A stretch of 64,000 bases of DNA from DSUN01 sp035527715 (GTDB lineage: Bacteria > Planctomycetota > PUPC01 > DSUN01), in the NCBI GenBank assembly GCA_035527715.1, contig DATKZY010000199.1, positions 62,001-126,000 on the forward strand, written 5' to 3'. The translations under genes and the position numbers were made by a program. A model generated the notes under the pieces. That model made no database searches. It was not told the origin of the DNA and was given only the letters and a program-made list of their open reading frames with translations. Position 1 is the stretch's first letter. The number at the start of each line of letters is the position of its first letter. Shown here piece after piece: positions 8,330 through 15,960 of the stretch.

Positions 8330-8383
8330 GGCCTCTGCGCCTCCTCAAACAGGGGGTTGACAACCGCCAGCGGAAGTGACAGC

Positions 8384-8391
8384 ATTATACT
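8384..8391. promoter_or_regulatory. Shared bidirectional -10 element
   Basis: TATACT (8386-8391, plus) and TATAAT (8384-8389, minus) overlap almost completely, midway between the divergent genes ending at 8329 and starting at 8427. Predicted leaders are roughly 30 nt (plus) and 45 nt (minus). -35 boxes are weak, with TTTCCG on the minus side, which may mean activator dependence. Confidence 0.5.
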
Positions 8392-8426
8392 CCGGGAGGC
8401 AGGCTTCGGAAAGCAAGGAGCGTGTG

Positions 8427-10955
8427 GTGGGCCTGACTCGTCACCTCGGAGTCCCAGCGTCCAGGCTTCTCGTCCTCGTCGTCGTCCTCGTCGTCGAGTC
8501 TGCGGCTGCTGAGGCGATCCTCAACGACGGCAGCTATCACCGCTATTTCATCGCGTGGAGGACGGAGTTCCTGCGGAAGGGCGACGGTTCGCTCGAGCCG
8601 ATTGACGACAAGGGCAAGGGCCCCGCGCCCGTCGTCGCCTCGGAGCTGCCGCCGGCAGACTGGGCGTCGCCCGACTTCGACGACTCCTCGTGGGCGCGGC
8701 ACCGCGGCCCGTTGAAGGCCGCGTCGAGCGAGATGTCGCTCCTCTGCCTCCGCAGCCGGTTCCAGGTCAAGGACCCGGCGCAGGCGGGAGAGCTGCGTGT
8801 GTCCGCGGCGATCACCGCGGGCGGAGTGCTCTACGTCAACGGCAAAGAGGTCGCCCGCGCGGGCCTCCCCCAGGGAGCGGTTGCGCTCGACGCCGAGGCG
8901 GAGGACCTGCCGAAGGAGGCATATCTCGACCCCGAGGGCAACCTCTACCGCATCGGCTGGGGCGACGAGAAGAAGTTCGAGGAACGCCTCCGCGCCCGCG
9001 TCCGCCAGGTTGAGGGCGTCAGGATTCCCCAGGAGCTGCTCCGCAAGGGGACGAACGTCATCGCCCTCGAAATCCACCGCGCTCCAGCCAGCGAGCTGCT
9101 CCTCACGGTCAAGCCGCTGAAATGGCGCGAAGAGGCCTGGCGGGGCCGCAGCTACTACTGGTGGCCTCGGCTCGGCTTCGGAAGCCTCACGCTCACGGCG
9201 AGCGGCGATGGCGCCGCGCCCAATGTCGCCCGGCCCGCTGGGCTCCAGGTCTGGAACCAGCCCATCGTCGAGCGCCCGTTCGCTGCCGACTTCGGCGACC
9301 CGTGCGAGCCGCTGCGGCCGGTGCGGCTGGCCGGGCCGCGCAACGCGGTGCTGTCCGGCCTGGTGGTCGTGGGCTCGACCGCGCCAATCAAGGGGCTCAA
9401 GGCGTCGCAAGACCTCAGCCTCAAGGGCGGCCAGGGGGCGCTCCGCACCTCGGCTATCGAGGTCCGCTACCTCCAGTTGGACGGCGACCTCCGCGGCTCG
9501 TTCGGCAGCCTGGCCGCCGAAGCGTCTGAGGGCAACACGGTGCAGCCGGTCTGGATCCGCGTGCGCGTGCCCGCCGAAGCGAAGCCCGGCGACTACGCGG
9601 GCAACCTCATCCTGAGCTGCGAGGGGGCCGAGCCCATCGCAGTGCCCATCGAGCTCAAGGTCTGCGACTGGACAATGCCCGCGCCGCAGGACTTCACGGC
9701 GCACGTCGGCCTCGTCCAGTCGCCCGACACGCTGGCGATGCACTACGGCGTCGAAATGTGGTCGGAGGCGCACTGGAAGCTCATCGAGCGCTCGTTCCAG
9801 CTCCTTGGCGAGGTGGGCAACAAGGTCGTCTTCATCCCATTGATCCGCCACACCCACTTCGGCAACGAGCACGGGATGGTGCGGTGGGTGAAGGCCGACG
9901 GCGGCTATCGCCACGACTTCTCGATTGCCGAGAAGTACCTCGATCTGGCGATCAAGCACCAGGGCAAGCCGCAGGTCGTGTGCCTCTACTGCTGGGAGTA
10001 CTACACGGGCGGCAAGTATCTCGACCACGCGGCCAAGGGCGGCGGCAAGGGGATGTGCTTCACCGTCCTCGACCCCGCGACGGGGAAGCTCGAGGAGGCC
10101 GAGGGGCCGGGCTGGGGCGAGCCAGCGGTCCGCGAGTTCTGGAAGCCCGTGATGGAGGGGCTCCGTGCGCTCCTGGCGAAGCGCGGCCTCGAGAGCGCAA
10201 TGATGGTCGGCATCGCGGGCGACACGCGGCCCACCAAGGAGGCCGGCGAGGACCTTCTCGCCGTCGCGCCGAAGGCCAGATGGGTCGTCCACTCGCACGC
10301 GACGGCCGAGAACCTCTGGGGCATGCCGGTCGGCTACCTGTGCGACGTGTGGGGCGCCCCGGGCGCCCCCGCCCCGCCCGAACGCCGCTATGGCTGGAAG
10401 AACCCCTTCCTCCGCGCCACGTTCCCCAGGGCGGGGAGCAACACGGTGGGGTCCCTGAGACCCACGTCCCCGCTGGCCATGTACTACCTGTCGCTCGAGG
10501 CGATGCAGGCGGCGGGCATTCACGGCTTCGGGCGAATGGGCGCCGACTTCTGGCCGGTCGTCCCAGGGCCGGAGAGGCGAAACAAGCCCATCCTCGGCCG
10601 CTTCCCCGAGAGCACGTGGGCACAGTTGGCCGTCCCGAACTCCGCCTCGTGGGTCCTCGCCCCAGGGCAGGACGGGGCGCTGCCCACGCTTCGCTTCGAG
10701 ATGATCCGCTGCGCCCAGCAGCAGGCCGAGGCCCGCATCTTCATCGAGAAGGCCCTCACCGATCCGGCGAAACAGGCCAAGCTGGGCGACGACCTCGCCG
10801 CGCGCGTCCAGAAGCTCCTCGACGACCGCGTCCGCGCCCTCAACTACGCCCGCTCGCGGGGCTGGGACTACTTCCCCAGCTCGGGATGGGAGGCCCGAGA
10901 GGCCGCGCTGTACTCGGCTGCCGCCCAGGTGGCGAAACGCATCGGAGGAGATTGA
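8427..10955 (+). CDS. Secreted multidomain glycoside-hydrolase-like protein (DUF4091/GH123-like architecture)
   Basis: The 842-residue protein starts at GTG 8427, six bases after AAGGAG; an upstream ATG at 8376 would precede the predicted -10. A hydrophobic signal (LLVLVVVLVVESAAA) precedes the conserved opening AILNDGSYHRYF. Next is a jelly-roll like that of beta-galactosidases (FDDSSW, LYVNGKEVAR, GTNVIALEIHR), then a beta domain (LQVWNQ, PVWIRVRVPAEAKPGDYAG, KVCDWTMP), then an alpha/beta region with MWSEAHWKLIERSF and YCWEYYTGGKY. A helical tail follows. Two paralogues lie at 51487-54090 and 55937-58558. The layout is that of DUF4091/GH123-like proteins acting on extracellular glycans. Catalytic acids cannot be fixed by eye, so activity is unproven. 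First gene of the large operon. Confidence 0.6.
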   Translation: MGLTRHLGVPASRLLVLVVVLVVESAAAEAILNDGSYHRYFIAWRTEFLRKGDGSLEPIDDKGKGPAPVVASELPPADWASPDFDDSSWARHRGPLKAASSEMSLLCLRSRFQVKDPAQAGELRVSAAITAGGVLYVNGKEVARAGLPQGAVALDAEAEDLPKEAYLDPEGNLYRIGWGDEKKFEERLRARVRQVEGVRIPQELLRKGTNVIALEIHRAPASELLLTVKPLKWREEAWRGRSYYWWPRLGFGSLTLTASGDGAAPNVARPAGLQVWNQPIVERPFAADFGDPCEPLRPVRLAGPRNAVLSGLVVVGSTAPIKGLKASQDLSLKGGQGALRTSAIEVRYLQLDGDLRGSFGSLAAEASEGNTVQPVWIRVRVPAEAKPGDYAGNLILSCEGAEPIAVPIELKVCDWTMPAPQDFTAHVGLVQSPDTLAMHYGVEMWSEAHWKLIERSFQLLGEVGNKVVFIPLIRHTHFGNEHGMVRWVKADGGYRHDFSIAEKYLDLAIKHQGKPQVVCLYCWEYYTGGKYLDHAAKGGGKGMCFTVLDPATGKLEEAEGPGWGEPAVREFWKPVMEGLRALLAKRGLESAMMVGIAGDTRPTKEAGEDLLAVAPKARWVVHSHATAENLWGMPVGYLCDVWGAPGAPAPPERRYGWKNPFLRATFPRAGSNTVGSLRPTSPLAMYYLSLEAMQAAGIHGFGRMGADFWPVVPGPERRNKPILGRFPESTWAQLAVPNSASWVLAPGQDGALPTLRFEMIRCAQQQAEARIFIEKALTDPAKQAKLGDDLAARVQKLLDDRVRALNYARSRGWDYFPSSGWEAREAALYSAAAQVAKRIGGD

Positions 10956-10956
10956 G

Positions 10957-13434
10957 GTGAGACCATCCGCCACAGCGTCCCTCGTGCTCGCCTTGGGAAT
11001 CGGCTCGCTCGCGGCGGATTGGCCGCAGTTCATGCGCTGTCCCGAGCACACGGGCGATGCCGCCGACGAGGAGCTCAGCCTCCCCCTCGGCCTTGTCGCC
11101 CAGGTGCAGCTCGGCGACGCCGTGACCACCTCGCCGGCCATCGTGGCGGGCAGGGCCTACATCGTTGACCAGATGGGCACGGCCTACTGCGTGGACCCCA
11201 TGGCGGGCCGCATCCTGTGGCAGGCCGCGCCCGACGGCCCGAAGGCCATGGGCTCGAACACCTCCTCCCCCTGCGTCGCCAACGGCCGCGTCTGCTACGG
11301 CACCACGGCGGGCAGCTTCCACATCCTCGACGCCGCCGATGGCAAGGTGATTAAGACCCTCGCCCTCGGCTCCCCGATCCTCTGCTCGCCCACTCTGGCC
11401 AACGACTCGGTTTACCTCCAAACCGTCGAGCCCACATTGTATTGCCTGGACCTCGATGGCAACGTGCGGTGGACGTGGGACCACTACACCCGCTACGGCC
11501 TGGCAATCCCCGACAAGCTCAAGCACTACCACCCCCGCAGCTACGACCGCCCACACTACGGCGGCGGCGAGGTGGCCGTCGCGGGCAGGAAGATCGTCAC
11601 GGCCTTCGGCTGGGACCAGGTGTGCCTCGAGGACAAGGGGAACGACGCGGCAGTCGTCTGGGGCACTCGAGCGGCGCTCGGGAAAGACGAAGGCATCCCC
11701 GCTGCCCCCTCGATTGCGGGCGGCTACGTCTACACCGCGTGGCCGGGCGTGGACGGCGCGGGCAGCCTTGTCCGCTTCGCCCTGGCCGACGGCTCGTTTC
11801 ACAAAGGCGACCAGCGGAGCGATCAGTGGGCCATCCTCGGCACTGCAGCCGTGAGGGGGAACGTTGCCTACGCGGGCCGCCACGTCCGCGGCGTGAGCGC
11901 CTGCGAGTTCGGCAAGGGCACGCATTGGGAGTCCTTCCACTGGGCCCGCCCCCAAGGCTTCACCCCCACCATCAGCTCCCCTGCCCTCGCCAAGGACCAT
12001 TGCGCCTTCACCACTCTCGACGGCGAGCTGATCGCCGTGCCGCTCGCCGCGCGCGGCAGCGACCTGGCGAAGATCAAGCCCGAGCCGTTCCGCTTCAAGA
12101 CCCCGCACGGCAAGGTCATCGCCTCCTCGCCGGCGATCTCCGGCGGGTGTGTCTACTTCGGCTGCGACGACGGCTTCTTCTACGTCCTCGGCCCAGGCGG
12201 CGACCGCGAGCCACGGCAGGAGAAGCTGACCCTCCACGACCGCCGAAGCCACGCGACCTCTGCCACCGGCAAGCGCTACGCCTGGCCCTCCCCCTATGGG
12301 AACCCAGCCAACACCAACTATGTGGATGACCCCGGGCTGAAGCCGCCGTTCCGGCTCCGCTGGGCGGCGCGGTGCTTCGGCGTCTTCAAGCAGCCCGCCA
12401 GCGCCACCGAGGACGACATCGTCTATGTCTCCCTCGCAGGCACGGTCGTGTGCCTCGAGCAGGACACGGCACGTATCCGCTGGCGCCGCCGCCTGCCGCT
12501 CCAGACCTGGGCGAGGCACGGGGCGCTGTGCGCAAACGGGCGCATCTACGTGCCCCGACCGCGACAAGGCGTGAAACCCGGGGCGACGCTCAGCGCGCTC
12601 TGCTGCCTCGATGCCGCCACCGGCGACACGCTCTGGCAGGCCGACATCGGGATGTGCGCCTCGTCGCGAGCGGCGCCCGCCCTCGCCAACGGAGTGGTGG
12701 CCTTCGGCTCCCGGTACGAGGGCGGGCCGGCCGTGGAAGCCTGGGATGCCATCACTGGCAAGACCCTCTGGCGCATCGAGTTGGACGCCCGCGGCGACCA
12801 GATGGCCGGCCCGAACGGCTGCGCCGACGGCGCCACGTTCTACTTCAGCGTCGGCCAGGGCAAGTGGCAATGGAAGCAGGAGGGCGACGCGCCCCGTGGC
12901 CAAACCGTTGCCATCGAGGGACGAAGCGGCAGGATCCTCTGGACGGCCAGCGACGCGCACGCCAGCGCCTCCGGCACCCCCACGATCCACGGCGGCAAGC
13001 TCTACCTGATCGACAACGAGGAGCTCCTCTGCCTCGCTGCCGCCGATGGCAAGCTCCTCTGGAAGGAGCGGGTCGGCCTGCTCTTCCACAGCCCCGCCGT
13101 CAGCCCCGAGTGCCTCACCGCGCGCGGCTATTCGGGCTCGGCAGAACGCCGGAGCCTGACGAACGGCAAGCCGGAGAGCCACCAGGGACGCACGGTGCAG
13201 CTCGGTGGCCCCGAGCACGCCTGCGGCCCGGCGCTCCTCGCCTCCAGCGGCATCTCCATCGCGGTCACCGTCGGCGGGCTCTACGTCCGCGACGTGAGGA
13301 CTGGCGAGCTGCTCTGGCTGAGCAAGGGCTTCGCACCGCGCACCTGTTCGAATGCGATCGCCGCCAACGGCCGCGTGTTCGTCAACCCGCAGGTCAACGG
13401 CGTCCTCTACTGCTTCGAGCCCGAGGGGAAGTGA
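10957..13434 (+). CDS. Secreted PQQ-type beta-propeller protein
   Basis: The 825-residue protein starts at GTG 10957, one base after the upstream stop, with GGAGGAG just before it. A short signal (SLVLALGIGSLAA) precedes DWPQFMRCPEHTG, the usual opening of PQQ/BamB-like propellers. Blades repeat the pattern hydrophobic-VANGRVCYGT...D..GK...W, for example YCVDPMAGRILWQAA, CLDAATGDTLWQADIG and AWDAITGKTLWRIE. Two propellers are likely, the second restarting near residue 440 (WPSPYGNPANTNYVDD). These folds often bind partners or, less often, PQQ; no dehydrogenase active site is visible, so a structural or binding role outside the cytoplasm is more likely than an enzyme. Second gene of the operon. 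Confidence 0.8.
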   Translation: MRPSATASLVLALGIGSLAADWPQFMRCPEHTGDAADEELSLPLGLVAQVQLGDAVTTSPAIVAGRAYIVDQMGTAYCVDPMAGRILWQAAPDGPKAMGSNTSSPCVANGRVCYGTTAGSFHILDAADGKVIKTLALGSPILCSPTLANDSVYLQTVEPTLYCLDLDGNVRWTWDHYTRYGLAIPDKLKHYHPRSYDRPHYGGGEVAVAGRKIVTAFGWDQVCLEDKGNDAAVVWGTRAALGKDEGIPAAPSIAGGYVYTAWPGVDGAGSLVRFALADGSFHKGDQRSDQWAILGTAAVRGNVAYAGRHVRGVSACEFGKGTHWESFHWARPQGFTPTISSPALAKDHCAFTTLDGELIAVPLAARGSDLAKIKPEPFRFKTPHGKVIASSPAISGGCVYFGCDDGFFYVLGPGGDREPRQEKLTLHDRRSHATSATGKRYAWPSPYGNPANTNYVDDPGLKPPFRLRWAARCFGVFKQPASATEDDIVYVSLAGTVVCLEQDTARIRWRRRLPLQTWARHGALCANGRIYVPRPRQGVKPGATLSALCCLDAATGDTLWQADIGMCASSRAAPALANGVVAFGSRYEGGPAVEAWDAITGKTLWRIELDARGDQMAGPNGCADGATFYFSVGQGKWQWKQEGDAPRGQTVAIEGRSGRILWTASDAHASASGTPTIHGGKLYLIDNEELLCLAAADGKLLWKERVGLLFHSPAVSPECLTARGYSGSAERRSLTNGKPESHQGRTVQLGGPEHACGPALLASSGISIAVTVGGLYVRDVRTGELLWLSKGFAPRTCSNAIAANGRVFVNPQVNGVLYCFEPEGK

Positions 13435-13436
13435 AC

Positions 13437-15950
13437 ATGAGACAGGCCCTCCTGGCGCTCCTCATCATCCCGTGGCCGGCCGCTCTAGCCGGCCAGCCGC
13501 CGGCCTTCACCAGAAAGCTCACAGCGACCCGGCTCGACGCCGGCAAGGTGAAAATCGAGTTCACCATTGACCGGGCAACTGATGTGGCGGTGCACATCGA
13601 GGACGAGAGGGGCCGCATCCTCCGCCACCTGGCGGCCGGCGTCCTCGGGCCCAACGCGCCCGAGCCGCTCGCCAAAGGCTCCCTCGCCCAGGCGCTCCTC
13701 TGGGACAGGAAGGATGACCTGGGCCGCCCGGTGCCCGACGGCGCGTGTCGCGCGCGGGTGCGGCTGGGGCTGAGGCCCGCCTTCGATGGGTTCCTGGGCT
13801 TCAATCCCGCTGCCGTCGGCTCGGTGCGCGCCCTGGCCGTGGGCCCCGGCTCCGAGCTGTTCGTGTTCCACTGCTTCGGCACCCTGCATCCGAGCGACAA
13901 CTCGCTGGCCTGCTCGGTGTTCAGCCGCGACGGCACGTACCGGCGAACGATCCTGCCGTATCCAGCCAATCTGCCCGACGAGAGGCTCAAGGGCCTGAAG
14001 CGCATCGAGCTGGGCGACGGCGCGAAGGTGCCCTTCCTCTACCAGGCCGAGACGCGCTCGCTCGTGCCCGGCGCCGGCGACATCGAGAACCACGAGGCCG
14101 TGGCGACCCGCGATGGCCGTGTGGCCTTCGTCGGCCGCCTCGAGGTCCTGCGCTACGCTCAGCCAGGTCCCATCCATGTCGTGGAGTTCCGCGCCGATGG
14201 GAGTGTGCCCGAGCAGCCCCTCAAGACCAGGATCTTCGAAAAGGGCGTGTCGGCCACGCTGGCCCTCTCGCCCGACGAGACGACCATCTACGCCTCGGAC
14301 GTGCGGAAGTCGAAGGCCCACTACGGCCTGCCAGTGAACATCGTCTACAGGTTCGGCTGGGACGACCAGGAGGCCAAGCCCTTCCTCGGCGGGCCGGATG
14401 CGGCGGGCGACGCCGCGCTCGACGACCCCAAGGGCATCGCCTGCGACAAGGAGGGGAGCCTCTTCGTGGCCGACAAGGGGCACGACCGCGTGGCCGTGTT
14501 CCGGCCCGACGGCGCGTTCGTCGGCGCCCTGAAGACCACGCGGCCCGAGCGGGTCGCAGTCCACCGCGCCACCGGCGCGCTCTACGTTCTCGGCGGCCCC
14601 GGGATCAACGAGCTTGTGAAATTCAACTCCTGGAAGGACCCCCAGCCGGTCGCAACCGCCAAGCTCCCGACATTCAAGCACGACGGCTACCGGGCCTCGA
14701 TGGCCCTCGACGACCAGGCGGACCCGCCCGTCCTCTGGGTCGGCTCGCACCAGGGTTACTACGCCCGCTTCACGCTCATTCGCATCGAGGACAAGGGAGC
14801 CGCCTTCGGCGAACAGGTGGACGTTGGGGCGCTCGCCGTCAAGGCCAGCCCAAGCGTCGGCGCCGTGACTGACCTGAACCTCGACCGCGAGCGGGAATGG
14901 CTCTATGCCAACACGGGGCCACGCTTCGACGGCCGCACGGGGAAGCGCGAGGGCATCTCCGTCCCCATCCCCCGAACGTCCTACAAGCAGGGCGCCGTCA
15001 TCGCCGCGGGGCTCGATGGCTTTCTCTACCTCCACTCCTCGGGCAAGGACAAGGGGGTCTACCGCTTCGACCGCGACCTCAAGCCTGCGCCCTTTGCAGG
15101 CGCGGACGCAAGCTACATCCCGAACGCTGGTTCCCTGCGGCTCCGCGGCCGGGGCATCACGGCCGACCCGAGGGGGAACGTGTACCTGCTCTGGCAGAAG
15201 CCGAAGGAGGCCCAGTCGCCCGGCGACGCCCAGGATGCCAATGCCCTGGCCGTCTACGGCCCCGACGGCAAGGTGAAGAACGAGAAGCTCGTTGACGCCG
15301 AAATCCGCAGCCTGAGCTCCGTGCGAGTGGACTTCCAGGGCAACCTCTACCTCGCCCTCGGCCTCCGGCCCGGCACCGATACCTTGCCGCCCGGCCTCAA
15401 GGGGAAACTCCCCGCGGGCGCCACGGACCCCGACGCCGTCGCCGGCGTCAACTTCTATCCCTACATCTACGGCTCCATCGCCAAGTTCGGCCCCGAGGGC
15501 GGCCTGATCCGCAAGGGAGCCGGCGGCATCCCGTGCAACTACAACGTCGGCCTGACCACCGAGGTCAAGGGCGCACGATGGATCTTCCCAGGGGCCAGCA
15601 ACGTCCCCTCCTGGCGCACCGGCACGCCCTACGTGAAACCCGACATCTGCCTGTGCGAGTCGCCGCGGTTCGACGTGGACGGCTTTGGCCGCAGCTTCTT
15701 CCCCGACGCGGGCCGCTTCCGCGCCGGCGTGATTGACACGGCGGGGAACGAGATCGGCTGGTTCGGAACGTACGGCAACCAGGACTCGGCCGGCCCGGGC
15801 AGCGCCGTGCCAGTCCCCGACATCCCGCTGTGCTGGCCCCACGCCGTGGCCGTGGGTGACGAGTTCGTCTATGTTGGCGACCGCCTGAATCGCCGCGTGG
15901 TGCGCGTGAAGCTCGCCTGCGCGGCCGAGGAGTCTTGCCCCATCCAGTGA
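13437..15950 (+). CDS. Secreted FlgD-Ig/NHL beta-propeller protein (family member 1 of 7)
   Basis: The 837-residue protein begins two bases after the upstream stop, behind GAGGGG. A signal peptide (1-20) leads into a FlgD-like Ig domain, about residues 25-110: DVAVHIEDERGRILRHLAAG then LWDRKDDLGRPVPDG. NHL-type blades follow (GIACDKEGSLFVADKGHDRV, ITADPRGNVYLLW). The C-terminus has the family signature: Cys738-x-Cys740, ESP, RFDVDGFGR, then GNEIGWFGTYGNQDS, IPLCWPHAVAV and VGDRLNRRVVRVKL, ending in CPIQ. In known proteins such propellers bind ligands or partners rather than catalyse. Six paralogues lie in the window. Function unknown; an extracytoplasmic binding or scaffold role is inferred. 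Confidence 0.75.
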   Translation: MRQALLALLIIPWPAALAGQPPAFTRKLTATRLDAGKVKIEFTIDRATDVAVHIEDERGRILRHLAAGVLGPNAPEPLAKGSLAQALLWDRKDDLGRPVPDGACRARVRLGLRPAFDGFLGFNPAAVGSVRALAVGPGSELFVFHCFGTLHPSDNSLACSVFSRDGTYRRTILPYPANLPDERLKGLKRIELGDGAKVPFLYQAETRSLVPGAGDIENHEAVATRDGRVAFVGRLEVLRYAQPGPIHVVEFRADGSVPEQPLKTRIFEKGVSATLALSPDETTIYASDVRKSKAHYGLPVNIVYRFGWDDQEAKPFLGGPDAAGDAALDDPKGIACDKEGSLFVADKGHDRVAVFRPDGAFVGALKTTRPERVAVHRATGALYVLGGPGINELVKFNSWKDPQPVATAKLPTFKHDGYRASMALDDQADPPVLWVGSHQGYYARFTLIRIEDKGAAFGEQVDVGALAVKASPSVGAVTDLNLDREREWLYANTGPRFDGRTGKREGISVPIPRTSYKQGAVIAAGLDGFLYLHSSGKDKGVYRFDRDLKPAPFAGADASYIPNAGSLRLRGRGITADPRGNVYLLWQKPKEAQSPGDAQDANALAVYGPDGKVKNEKLVDAEIRSLSSVRVDFQGNLYLALGLRPGTDTLPPGLKGKLPAGATDPDAVAGVNFYPYIYGSIAKFGPEGGLIRKGAGGIPCNYNVGLTTEVKGARWIFPGASNVPSWRTGTPYVKPDICLCESPRFDVDGFGRSFFPDAGRFRAGVIDTAGNEIGWFGTYGNQDSAGPGSAVPVPDIPLCWPHAVAVGDEFVYVGDRLNRRVVRVKLACAAEESCPIQ

Positions 15951-15960
15951 GGTCACGGCA

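Noticed and set aside
8357..8362. TTGACA as -35 box for the TATACT at 8386
   Set aside because: The spacing is 23 nt, too long for a normal sigma-70 promoter. The -10 is kept as a feature, the -35 is not.
8385..11141. Very long minus-strand reading frame (over 900 codons) opposite the 8427-10955 gene
   Set aside because: The plus strand encodes a protein with a signal peptide, paralogues and conserved domains. The antisense frame is open only because of third-position GC bias, and its translation is a low-complexity Arg/Ala/Gly/Leu mix. The same applies to long antisense frames at 45041-47323, 35295-38090, 24792-27740, 51487-54240 (plus) and 55697-58870 (plus).
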